A stretch of DNA of 35,448 bases from an uncultured beta proteobacterium (GCA_903847325.1 CAINDJ010000407.1:1-35448), one strand, 5' to 3'; shown: positions 17,295 to 24,540, numbered from the stretch's first letter. The notes: a model not told the origin generated them from the letters alone. Translations and numbers: made by a program.

Positions 17295-17310
17295 AATTGA
17301 TTTGGCAATT
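17295..17310. promoter_or_regulatory. Imperfect second operator candidate AATTG-N6-CAATT
   Basis: A five-base inverted repeat (AATTG and CAATT, six bases apart) lies 21 bases before the hydroxyacid dehydrogenase start. It resembles the stronger palindrome at 17358-17374 but has the wrong spacing. The centres are about 63 bases apart, close to six helical turns, so a looped dimer-of-dimers complex is conceivable. Weak evidence. Confidence 0.3.
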
Positions 17311-17314
17311 GTGT

Positions 17315-17343
17315 TTGACTTGGTGACTGAAGGATATTATGGT
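17315..17343 (+). promoter_or_regulatory. Candidate sigma-70 promoter for the SDR-Ldh2 operon
   Basis: TTGACT (17315-17320) and TATGGT (17338-17343) are separated by 17 bases, matching the -35 consensus in five positions and the -10 in four. Transcription would start near 17350, placing the palindrome at 17358-17374 just downstream, where a bound repressor would block elongation. Prediction by eye only. Confidence 0.35.
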
Positions 17344-17357
17344 TGTGCCAACAGAGC

Positions 17358-17374
17358 AATTGGCCTGACCAATT
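17358..17374. promoter_or_regulatory. Palindromic operator AATTGG-CCTGA-CCAATT
   Basis: A perfect six-base inverted repeat with five bases between the arms, in the 146-base divergent region between the minus transport operon and the plus SDR-Ldh2 operon. The same arms and spacing recur at 20055-20071. The core differs in one position from the PdhR consensus ATTGGT-N3-ACCAAT, and PdhR/LldR are FCD-type GntR regulators like the one encoded at 19193-19984. Binding by that protein is inferred from this match and its location. Confidence 0.6.
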
Positions 17375-17420
17375 TTTAGCTAAACAGCGGGAAAACCCCT
17401 AAACTTTTGAGGCAAATACG

Positions 17421-18188
17421 ATGGCTGCAGCAGCGATTTATGATTTTTCAGGTAAACACGCCGTGGTGACAGGCGGCGCCGCAGGCATTGGTGAGGCCTG
17501 TGCACGACGTTTATTGAATGGTGGAGCAAAAGTATCAATCTGGGATCGTGATGAGAAAGCGCTGGCTGCGGTGCGGGAAAAATTCGGTGCGCACGCGCAG
17601 GGCGTGCAGGTGGATGTCTCCGATGAGCAATCTGTGATGGCTGCGGTCAAGGCTACGCTGGCCTTTGCAAACCATATCGATATTCTTGTGAATAGCGCGG
17701 GTATCACGGGACCGAACACGACCGTCATCGAGTACCCGGTCGAGGAGTGGAATCGGGTGTTTGATATCAACGTGCGCGGTACGTTTCTGACATGTAAAAA
17801 CATCGCGCCGATCATGAAACTGGCCAACGGCGGCAAGGGTTATGGTCGCATTGTGAATATCGCCTCGGTTGCGGGCAAAGAAGGTAATCCAAACGCGTCT
17901 GCCTATAGTGCTTCGAAAGCAGCCGTGATAGGACTGACCAAGTCCTTGGGTAAGGAACTGTCCTTGACAGAAATCAAGGTCAACTGCATCACCCCGGCAG
18001 CAGTCAAGACGGGCATGTTTGATCAGATGACGCAGCAGCATATTGATTTCATGCTCTCTAAAATCCCGATGAATCGCTTTGGCGAAATTACCGAAATCGC
18101 TAACCTGGTCGCCTGGTTATCTTCGGATGAGTGCAGCTTCTCGACTGGCGCGGTCTTTGATATCTCCGGTGGTCGTGCGACATATTGA
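17421..18188 (+). CDS. Short-chain dehydrogenase/reductase (SDR), classical, NAD-type
   Basis: A 255-aa classical SDR. The cofactor motif is TGGAAGIG (17-24), D42 in SIWDRDE at the end of the second strand points to NAD rather than NADP, NSAG is at 91-94, and the catalytic set is N117, S149, Y162 and K166 (INVRG, IASVAG, YSASK). The terminal ISGGRATY is typical. FabG-like members of this type oxidise sugars, polyols or hydroxyacids. In this cluster it may be the sugar 1-dehydrogenase that starts the pathway or a dehydrogenase of a later intermediate. GAGG lies about eight bases before the ATG. It is first in its operon, 12 bases from the Ldh2-type gene. Confidence 0.88.
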   Translation: MAAAAIYDFSGKHAVVTGGAAGIGEACARRLLNGGAKVSIWDRDEKALAAVREKFGAHAQGVQVDVSDEQSVMAAVKATLAFANHIDILVNSAGITGPNTTVIEYPVEEWNRVFDINVRGTFLTCKNIAPIMKLANGGKGYGRIVNIASVAGKEGNPNASAYSASKAAVIGLTKSLGKELSLTEIKVNCITPAAVKTGMFDQMTQQHIDFMLSKIPMNRFGEITEIANLVAWLSSDECSFSTGAVFDISGGRATY

Positions 18189-18200
18189 TTCAAGAGATTA

Positions 18201-19265
18201 ATGATGACTGAGACACTACCGATATATCGCAGCGAAGATCTGCTCGCGTTCGCAACCAGTTTGCTCGTTCACGCAGGGCTCGATGCCGACAAGTCGCAAA
18301 TCGTTGCCCGCACGCTTGTCGAGGGCGACTTGCTTGGCCATACTACGCACGGTCTGGCCCTGCTGCCTGGCTACCTGAAAGATCTTCTTGCCGCAGGCAT
18401 GACTGCGCATGGCAGCTATCGCGTGTTGCGCGATAAGCCCGCGGTGCAGCTTTGGGATGGCGAGCGCCTGCCTGGTCCGTGGCTGATCGAACAAGGTCTG
18501 GATATGCTGATTCCCCGGGCGCGCGAGCTAGGTGTCGCGACCCTTGCGATCAAGCGTAGCCATCACATTGCTTGCCTGGCTGTCTATCTGATGCGTGCGG
18601 CTAAGGAGGGCATGTTGATGGTACTCGCGAGCTCTGACCCGGCTGCTGCGAGTGTTGCTCCCTTTGGGGGTACGCAGCCCGTTATGACGCCTAATCCGAT
18701 CGCGATGGGTTTCCCGTGTTCGCGTGGTGATGTGTTGATTGATATTTCAGCATCGATTACGACTAATGGCATGTGCAATCGTCGTGCCGCTGCCGGAGAA
18801 ACTTTCGCCGAAGATTGGCTGATGGACGCGCAAGGCAATCCGACCAATGATCCTGCTGTGTTTGCCCAGAATCCTCCTGGTACCATTCTGCCGATTGGCG
18901 GACTGAGCTACGGACATAAAGGCTACGGCTTAGGTCTCATGGTCGAAGCGTTGACAGGGGGGCTGACCGGTTGGGGACGCGCGGATCCCAAAGAAGGTTG
19001 GGGCGCGACAGTGCACATTACTTTGTATGATCCCGAGGCTTTTGGCGGGCGAGCTGATTTTCTTCGGCAGATGGATCACCTGGCCGGATCCTGCATCCAT
19101 AATGTGCCGCGCGTGCCAGGTACAAAAGTACGTCTGCCGGGTCAGGCAGGTTTGGCATTGCGCGCGGAGCAATTAAAGAGCGGGGTCAAGCTTCACCCGG
19201 GTATTTTGCCCGGCTTAACGGCTTTTGCGGATAAGTTCAATGTCGCCTTGCCAGCGAGTTTGTGA
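18201..19265 (+). CDS. Ldh2-family (malate/L-lactate/ureidoglycolate dehydrogenase type) oxidoreductase
   Basis: A 354-aa NAD(P)-dependent enzyme of the second malate/L-lactate dehydrogenase family, the fold of AllD, YbiC, YiaK and ComC, unrelated to classic Rossmann dehydrogenases. Marks are EGDLLGHTTHGLALLPGYL (41-59), IKRSHHIACLAVYLM with candidate catalytic H121/H122, TPNPIAMGFP, and GHKGYGLGLMVEALTGGLTG. Substrates in the family are 2-hydroxyacids or diketo acids such as 2,3-diketo-L-gulonate. Here it could oxidise the lactate or glycolate released by the hydrolase pathway downstream, or reduce a keto intermediate; the sequence does not decide. ATG 18201 or 18204 may be used. Its 3' end overlaps the convergent GntR gene by 73 bases. 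Confidence 0.87.
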   Translation: MMTETLPIYRSEDLLAFATSLLVHAGLDADKSQIVARTLVEGDLLGHTTHGLALLPGYLKDLLAAGMTAHGSYRVLRDKPAVQLWDGERLPGPWLIEQGLDMLIPRARELGVATLAIKRSHHIACLAVYLMRAAKEGMLMVLASSDPAAASVAPFGGTQPVMTPNPIAMGFPCSRGDVLIDISASITTNGMCNRRAAAGETFAEDWLMDAQGNPTNDPAVFAQNPPGTILPIGGLSYGHKGYGLGLMVEALTGGLTGWGRADPKEGWGATVHITLYDPEAFGGRADFLRQMDHLAGSCIHNVPRVPGTKVRLPGQAGLALRAEQLKSGVKLHPGILPGLTAFADKFNVALPASL

Positions 19266-19984
19266 TCACTGTTTGATTTGACCCAGCTCGCCGAGAATCG
19301 CTTGTAGGCGCGTTCCATGTGATGTCGCATGGCTAAGCGCGCCTTCTCCGCGTCGCGGGCTTTAATGGCGCGAACAATCGCACGGTGCTCCTTGATCGCC
19401 TGATTCCAGGTGATGCTGGTATCGAAATAATTAGATAGTCTGGAGAACAGCACGCCCATTCGCGCGTCGAACATTTGTTCGACCATGATTGCCAGGACTT
19501 GATTGCCTGAGGCGCGTGCAAGCACCGTGTGAAACTCGCGGTCTGCCGCAAGCGGGCTCTGATTTTTTTCAGACCGCTCAATCATCTGGTTGAGCAGGGA
19601 TTCGAGTTGTTCAACATCCTTGTCCGTGCGGCACAGTGCTGCTTGGGAGGCGATTTCAGACTCAATCAGTAGTCTGGCCTGGATGAGTTCAAAGGGGGCG
19701 AATTCTTTGGCTACGATCTTGCTCTCGCGCCGTCCTTTCTGTTTTGCCTGTTCGGGTTTGCACACATAAACCCCCGAGCCCATCTTGATCTGGACCACAC
19801 CAATCACCTCAAGCGCAATCAGCGCTTCGCGAACTGAAGGGCGCGAGACTTTGAATTTTTCAGCTAGGTCACGTTCGGAGGGCAGACGACTTTCCACCGG
19901 GAATTCGCCCGCATCGATCAGGTGCAAAAGTTGATCTGCGATCTGCTGGTAAACCCGACGTGTATCGATGGATTGGATAGGCAT
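19193..19984 (-). CDS. GntR-family transcriptional regulator, FCD (FadR) subfamily
   Basis: A 263-aa DNA-binding regulator. Residues 8-75 are the winged helix-turn-helix of GntR proteins (VYQQIADQLLHLIDAGEF, RLPSERDLAEKFKVSRPSVREAL, GSGVYV). Residues about 95-235 are the all-helical FCD ligand domain; DREFHTVLARASGN and the late MRHHMERA supply the histidines and acid that usually bind a metal and an organic acid ligand. The start at 19984 is taken because the domain begins there; the frame is open to 20077 but that would run through the operator. Ligands of FCD proteins are commonly lactate, pyruvate, gluconate or uronates. It lies between the two plus-strand catabolic groups and probably represses both and itself. 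Confidence 0.9.
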   Translation of the reverse strand: MPIQSIDTRRVYQQIADQLLHLIDAGEFPVESRLPSERDLAEKFKVSRPSVREALIALEVIGVVQIKMGSGVYVCKPEQAKQKGRRESKIVAKEFAPFELIQARLLIESEIASQAALCRTDKDVEQLESLLNQMIERSEKNQSPLAADREFHTVLARASGNQVLAIMVEQMFDARMGVLFSRLSNYFDTSITWNQAIKEHRAIVRAIKARDAEKARLAMRHHMERAYKRFSASWVKSNSDHKLAGKATLNLSAKAVKPGKIPG

Positions 19985-20041
19985 GGAAATATGTGTTGCG
20001 TGGAGAGGCAAAAAGTACGAAGCTGTGGATTGGATTTTGGC

Positions 20042-20069
20042 ATAATAACTGGTAAATTGGTAAAGCCAA
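20042..20069 (-). promoter_or_regulatory. Candidate promoter of the GntR gene
   Basis: On the minus strand TTGGCT (20069-20064) and TATTAT (20047-20042) lie 16 bases apart, matching the -35 and -10 consensus in four and five positions. The -35 hexamer lies within the palindromic operator, as expected for an autoregulated repressor. Prediction by eye. Confidence 0.4.
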
Positions 20070-20071
20070 TT
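20055..20071. promoter_or_regulatory. Palindromic operator AATTGG-TAAAG-CCAATT
   Basis: The second perfect copy of AATTGG-N5-CCAATT. It lies in the 107-base divergent region between the GntR gene and the second SDR gene, 20 bases before the latter's ATG. It matches ATTGGT-N3-ACCAAT in all but one position, and the mismatch is on the arm opposite to that in the copy at 17358. It overlaps the predicted GntR promoter. Confidence 0.65.
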
Positions 20072-20091
20072 TAACAACGGAGAATTCCAGC

Positions 20092-20841
20092 ATGCGTCTG
20101 CAAGGAAAAAAAATAGTTGTCACAGCTGCGGGTCAGGGCATCGGTCGGGCTACTGTACTGGCAATGGCGAAAGAGGGGGCGACTATTTGGGCTACGGATA
20201 TCAACCCCGAGTTGCTCAAGTCTTATGCGGGTGTGCCTAATATTCATACCGCAGTGCTCAATGTCTTGAAAACCGCTGAGGTCGAGGCCTTTGCCAAGCA
20301 GGTTGGCAATATCGATGTGTTGTTTAACTGCGCGGGTTTTGTGCATCAGGGCGATATTCTGAACCTGAGCGAAGCCGACTGGGATTTCAGCATGGATTTG
20401 AATGTTAAGTCCATGTATCGCACGATTCGTGCCTTTGTTCCGGGTATGTTGGCGCAAGGCCATGGCAGTGTGATCAATATGGCGTCTGCTGCATCCAATA
20501 TCAAAGGCGCGCCCAATCGCGTGATTTACAGCGCGTCCAAAGCGGCGGTCATTGGTTTGACCCGCGCCTTGGCGGCCGATTACGTGTCCCGTGGTGTGCG
20601 TTTTAATGCCATTTGCCCCGGTACGATTGAGTCGCCTTCGCTGGGCGATCGTATTCAGGCCGTTTCACAACAAAGTGGCAAAACAGTTGCGCAGGCGCGT
20701 GAGCAGTTCGTCGCACGCCAGCCGATCGGTCGCATTGGCAAAGCCGAAGAAATCGCTTATCTCGCGATTTATCTCGCCTCAGACGAGTCGGCATTTACAA
20801 CAGGTACTTCACAAATTATTGATGGCGGATGGTCGCTGTAA
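20092..20841 (+). CDS. SDR dehydrogenase, 2-keto-3-deoxy-L-fuconate dehydrogenase-like (DHRS6/BDH2 type)
   Basis: A 249-aa SDR with cofactor motif TAAGQGIG (11-18), D36 (NAD preference), NCAG (79-82), S132 or S135, Y146 and K150. It is strikingly like human DHRS6/BDH2 along its length: GFVHQGDIL, DWDFSMDLNVKSMY, ICPGTIESPSLGDRIQA and IIDGGWSL all have near-identical counterparts there. In bacteria this subtype includes the enzyme that oxidises 2-keto-3-deoxy-L-fuconate at C4. Coupling with a FAH-family hydrolase 24 bases downstream and an IlvD/EDD dehydratase supports the role of a 2-keto-3-deoxyaldonate 4-dehydrogenase. A 3-hydroxybutyrate dehydrogenase role is the main alternative. GGAG precedes the ATG. 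Confidence 0.82.
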   Translation: MRLQGKKIVVTAAGQGIGRATVLAMAKEGATIWATDINPELLKSYAGVPNIHTAVLNVLKTAEVEAFAKQVGNIDVLFNCAGFVHQGDILNLSEADWDFSMDLNVKSMYRTIRAFVPGMLAQGHGSVINMASAASNIKGAPNRVIYSASKAAVIGLTRALAADYVSRGVRFNAICPGTIESPSLGDRIQAVSQQSGKTVAQAREQFVARQPIGRIGKAEEIAYLAIYLASDESAFTTGTSQIIDGGWSL

Positions 20842-20865
20842 TTTTTATTCACTCTAGGAGCATGC

Positions 20866-21717
20866 ATGAAACTCGTTCGCTATGGCGCTAAAGGCAAAGA
20901 AAAGCCCGGTCTGATTGATAAAGAAGGCAAACTGCGCGATCTATCGAAAGTCGTCAAAGACATTACCCCGGAGCAGTTCACCACTGCGGGAATGGCTGCA
21001 TTGAAAAAGCTCGATACCAACAAATTGCCCTTGGTCAAAGGCAAGCCACGCTTTGGCGTGCCTTTCTCAGGTGTGGGTAAGTTCCTGGCGATCGGTTTGA
21101 ACTATTCAGATCACGCAGAAGAAGCCGGCATGGCGATCCCCAAAGAACCTATCATGTTCTTTAAGGCCGATACCAGCCTGACAGGCCCTAACGATAAAGT
21201 CATGCTGCCACAAGGCTCGAAAAAATCCGACTGGGAAGTCGAACTCGGAATCGTGATTGGCAAAAAAGCCCGTTATGTCACCAAGAAAGACGCACTCAAA
21301 CACGTAGCAGGTTATTGCGTCGTCAATGACGTATCCGAGCGCGAGTATCAGCTTGAGCGTGGCGGTACCTGGGATAAGGGCAAGGGCTGTGACACGTTTG
21401 GTCCGGTTGGCCCATGGCTTGTGACGAGCGACGAAATCAAGGACCCACAAAATCTCGATATGTGGCTGGACGTAAACGGTAAACGTTTTCAGACAGGCAA
21501 TACAAAGACCATGATTTTTGATGCGGCAACCATCATCAGCTACGTCAGTGAATTCATGACCTTGATGCCTGGCGATATCATCACGACCGGCACACCACCT
21601 GGCGTGGGCATGGGTGTTAAGCCTAAGCCAAGATTCCTGAAAGCAGGCGACGTGATGACACTCGGTATCGAGGGACTGGGTGCGCAGCGCCAGGAAGTTG
21701 TCGCATTTAAAAAATAA
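20866..21717 (+). CDS. Fumarylacetoacetase-family hydrolase, probable 2,4-diketo-3-deoxyaldonate hydrolase
   Basis: A 283-aa enzyme of the FAH fold. The metal ligands are seen as E124 and E126 in SDWEVELGIVIG and D155 in CVVNDVSERE. KFLAIGLNYSDHAEEAG, PIMFFKADTSLTGPND and DIITTGTPPGVGMG are hallmark segments. Relatives called ureidoglycolate lyase in databases include hydrolases that split 2,4-diketo-3-deoxy-L-fuconate (or -rhamnonate) into pyruvate and lactate. The preceding DHRS6-like SDR and the following dehydratase fit that step here. With a pentonate-derived substrate the second product would be glycolate. AGGAG lies five bases before the ATG. A hairpin follows the stop. Confidence 0.85.
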   Translation: MKLVRYGAKGKEKPGLIDKEGKLRDLSKVVKDITPEQFTTAGMAALKKLDTNKLPLVKGKPRFGVPFSGVGKFLAIGLNYSDHAEEAGMAIPKEPIMFFKADTSLTGPNDKVMLPQGSKKSDWEVELGIVIGKKARYVTKKDALKHVAGYCVVNDVSEREYQLERGGTWDKGKGCDTFGPVGPWLVTSDEIKDPQNLDMWLDVNGKRFQTGNTKTMIFDAATIISYVSEFMTLMPGDIITTGTPPGVGMGVKPKPRFLKAGDVMTLGIEGLGAQRQEVVAFKK

Positions 21718-21731
21718 GTTGTCATGAAAAT

Positions 21732-21762
21732 TCACCGGGTAGGGCGAGGAGCCCACCGGTGA
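21732..21762 (+). other. Intergenic stem-loop between hydrolase and dehydratase genes
   Basis: TCACCGG (21732-21738) pairs with CCGGTGA (21756-21762), and inside GGGC pairs with GCCC around a GAGGA loop, with a small bulge. No T-run follows, so it is not a clear terminator. It may stabilise the upstream message or tune dehydratase expression. The ribosome binding site GGAGG at 21781 lies outside it. Confidence 0.5.
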
Positions 21763-21790
21763 TTGCTATTTAAAAAATACGGAGGCTCAA

Positions 21791-23533
21791 GTGGCCAAGT
21801 CGAACAAAAAAACTGCTCCGGCTAGTCGCTCGAGTCAATGGTTTGCGCGTAACGATATTTATGGTTTTATCTATCGCAGCTGGACCAAAAACCGCGGCAT
21901 TCCTCATGATCAGTTTGATGGTCGTCCTGTGATCGGTATTTGCAATACCTGGTCGGAGCTGACGCCTTGTAATACTCATCTGAGAGTCTTGGCCGATCAG
22001 GTTAAACAGGGCGTGCTGGAGGCCGGTGGTTTTCCGCTTGAGTTCCCGGTGACCTCGCTGGGCGAAACCTTAGTGCGTCCAACAGCGATGTTGTTACGTA
22101 ATCTCGCCAGTATGGATGTTGAGGAAACGATTCGCGCAAATCCTCTGGATGGTGTGGTGCTGCTGTTTGGTTGCGACAAGACAACTCCTTCACTATTGAT
22201 GGGTGCTTCGAGTGTCAATATCCCGACCATCGGCGTGTCAGGTGGTCCGATGCTCAATGGTAAATATCGTGGCCAGGATATTGGCTCAGGCACCAATACT
22301 TGGTCGATGTCGGAGGATGTACGTGCCGGCAAGATGACAGTCGAAGAATTCCACGAGGCAGAGTCCTGCATGCACCGCTCGCATGGTAGCTGTATGGTGA
22401 TGGGGACAGCCTCAACGATGGCGAGTATGGTCGAGGCGCTCGGTGTCGCCTTGCCTGGTAACGCTGCCTTTCCCGCTGTGGATGCGCGGCGCAACGTGTT
22501 GGCGCGTGAGTCGGGTCGTCGCATCGTGCAGATGGTTAAAGACAACATCACACTCGATAAGATTCTGACACGCCAGGCATTTGAGAATGCGATTCGCACC
22601 AATGCTGCGATTGGTGGTTCGACCAATGCTGTGATTCATTTGATCGCGATTGCGCGTCGTATTGGCGTAGATCTTGGGATTGATGACTGGGATAAATTTG
22701 GGCGTGATGTGCATACATTGCTCAACCTGATGCCAAGTGGCAAATATCTGATGGAAGACTTCTGCTATGCAGGAGGCTTGCCGGTGATCTTGCGCACGCT
22801 TGGTGAGCAGGGTTTGTTGAATAAAAAGGCCTTGACCGTCACGGGCAAAAGCATCTGGGATAACAACAAAAAAGCCGAGTGCTGGAATCGTGATGTCATC
22901 ACGACCTGGGAAAAACCATTCAAGAAAAACACGGGTATCGCTGTACTGCGTGGCAATCTTTGCCCGGATGGCGCGATTATCAAACCATCGGCGGCGACCC
23001 CTAAATTGCTCAAGCATCGGGGTCGTGCAGTGGTGTTCGAGGATATCGAGGATTTCCACAAACGCATCGACAGTCCTCGGCTCGATATCGATGAAAACTG
23101 CATCATGGTGCTTAAGAACTGCGGCCCTAAAGGTTATCCAGGCATGGCAGAGGTGGGCAATATGCCATTGCCACCCAAGATCCTGAAAAAAGGTATCACC
23201 GATATGATCCGTATTTCAGATGCGCGCATGAGTGGTACTGCATACGGCACCGTGGTGTTGCACGTGGCGCCCGAGGCAGCGGCAGGTGGCACGCTCGCCC
23301 TGGTAGAAAATGGCGATATGATCGAACTCGATGTAGCCAAGCGTCGCCTGCATCTGGATGTGAGTGATGAAGTCCTGGCAACGCGTAAGCTCAAATGGAA
23401 AGCGCCCAAGCCACCCCTTGACCGCGGCTATTACAAACTCTATGTCGAGCATGTCAATCAAGCCAACGAAGGTGTTGACTTTGATTTCCTGGTCGGCTGC
23501 AGCGGCAGCGCTGTGCCGCGTGACAATCACTAA
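21791..23533 (+). CDS. IlvD/EDD-family sugar-acid dehydratase, L-arabinonate dehydratase-like
   Basis: A 580-aa dehydratase with an iron-sulfur cluster. Cluster cysteines are C60 (SELTPCNTHL), C128 (LFGCDKTTPS) and C201 (RSHGSCMVMGTASTM), and D129-K130 are next to the magnesium site. ISDARMSGTAYGTVVLHVAPEA carries the serine that acts as base in this family. The N-terminus RSSQWFARNDIYGFIYRSW and the length fit the aldonate branch (L-arabinonate, D-xylonate, L-fuconate type) rather than IlvD or Edd. It would form the 2-keto-3-deoxyaldonate used by the SDR encoded two genes upstream. It starts at GTG with GGAGG five bases ahead. Its stop overlaps the convergent esterase gene by four bases. Confidence 0.9.
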   Translation: MAKSNKKTAPASRSSQWFARNDIYGFIYRSWTKNRGIPHDQFDGRPVIGICNTWSELTPCNTHLRVLADQVKQGVLEAGGFPLEFPVTSLGETLVRPTAMLLRNLASMDVEETIRANPLDGVVLLFGCDKTTPSLLMGASSVNIPTIGVSGGPMLNGKYRGQDIGSGTNTWSMSEDVRAGKMTVEEFHEAESCMHRSHGSCMVMGTASTMASMVEALGVALPGNAAFPAVDARRNVLARESGRRIVQMVKDNITLDKILTRQAFENAIRTNAAIGGSTNAVIHLIAIARRIGVDLGIDDWDKFGRDVHTLLNLMPSGKYLMEDFCYAGGLPVILRTLGEQGLLNKKALTVTGKSIWDNNKKAECWNRDVITTWEKPFKKNTGIAVLRGNLCPDGAIIKPSAATPKLLKHRGRAVVFEDIEDFHKRIDSPRLDIDENCIMVLKNCGPKGYPGMAEVGNMPLPPKILKKGITDMIRISDARMSGTAYGTVVLHVAPEAAAGGTLALVENGDMIELDVAKRRLHLDVSDEVLATRKLKWKAPKPPLDRGYYKLYVEHVNQANEGVDFDFLVGCSGSAVPRDNH

Positions 23534-24465
23534 AAAGCGTCGCGTAATACCTCTGCGCAGAGTTTGACCGCTGTGTTCGCCTCTCGCAGAATCCTGCCCA
23601 TCGGCACAAAGCCATGGATCTGCCGTTCAAAGCAGATGTATTGAGTCGGCACACCCGAGGCAGACAGCTTGTCTGCATAGGCACGACCTTCGTCTCGCAG
23701 AGGGTCGTAGCCTGCAGTGATCACCAGGGCGGCAGGCAGATCTGTGTGATCTGTTGCCAGCATGGGTGAGCCGCGCCAGTCTTCGCGCATCCAGGTCTCT
23801 GGCATGTAGTGCCCGTAAAAATAATCCATCGAATCACGTGTCAGCAGATAGCCTTGCGCATTGCTGATCATTGATGCGCTGACTTCGGCTGCATTGGCAA
23901 CAGGGTAGATCAGCAGTTGCAGCACTGGCTTAAAACTTTTGTCTTGTTTGAGTGTCAGCGAGACGACTGCAGCGAGATGTCCTCCTGCGCTATCACCACC
24001 AACGGCGATACGTTTGGGATCAATTTTTAAAGATGCTGCATTGTCATGCACCCATTTAGTCGCAGCGACGCAATCATCCGAAGCCGCAGGGAAAATATGT
24101 TCGGGTGCCAGGCGATAGTGCACGGCAAAAACTGCGCACTGCGCAAGGTTGGCGAGTGTGCGGCAAAGTGTGTCGTGGGTGTCGAGATCGCCAATCACAT
24201 GACCACCACCGTGGTAGTAGACCAGTGCAGGCAATACATCTCCTGTCTTGCTGCCAATCGGACGATAGCAGCGCAGCGGTATGTCCCCCCCTGGCCCCGG
24301 GATCTGTACATCCTTTGACTCTGCGACCTCTGGAGCATCTGGCTGGCTGAAAAAACGCCGCTGTACATAATAGTCGCGCGCGTCTTTTGGTGACAACGTG
24401 TGAGTGGGAGGAATCCCTTTTTCTGCAATCAGATCAATCAGGGCTTTTGCTTGTGGATCGAGCAT
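23530..24465 (-). CDS. Alpha/beta hydrolase, hormone-sensitive-lipase family (family IV esterase)
   Basis: A 311-aa alpha/beta-hydrolase. The oxyanion motif HGGGHVIGD is at 85-93, the nucleophile S159 in GGDSAGGHLA, the acid D254 in AGYDPLRDEG and the histidine H284 in QIHGFVPM, a complete triad of the HSL family. Such enzymes cleave short-chain or aromatic esters; there is no signal peptide, so it is cytoplasmic. It faces the sugar-acid dehydratase and is divergent from the dihydroxybenzoate decarboxylase gene. It might de-esterify an aromatic acid for that module, or serve as an aldonolactonase for the sugar module, which otherwise shows no lactonase; neither is demonstrated. Confidence 0.88.
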   Translation of the reverse strand: MLDPQAKALIDLIAEKGIPPTHTLSPKDARDYYVQRRFFSQPDAPEVAESKDVQIPGPGGDIPLRCYRPIGSKTGDVLPALVYYHGGGHVIGDLDTHDTLCRTLANLAQCAVFAVHYRLAPEHIFPAASDDCVAATKWVHDNAASLKIDPKRIAVGGDSAGGHLAAVVSLTLKQDKSFKPVLQLLIYPVANAAEVSASMISNAQGYLLTRDSMDYFYGHYMPETWMREDWRGSPMLATDHTDLPAALVITAGYDPLRDEGRAYADKLSASGVPTQYICFERQIHGFVPMGRILREANTAVKLCAEVLRDAF

Positions 24466-24540
24466 GGTTTTTTTACCGTGAGAAGTGGATGGTTTGAGGG
24501 TCAGAAAATGTATGTGTTTTGTATACGGGTTATTACTGAG

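Noticed and set aside
19985-20077. N-terminal extension of the GntR regulator by 31 codons
   Set aside because: It overlaps the operator and predicted promoter, and the DNA-binding domain begins right after 19984.
22412-23059. Long open frame on the minus strand opposite the IlvD/EDD dehydratase gene
   Set aside because: No recognisable domain; it is the mirror of a highly conserved coding region.
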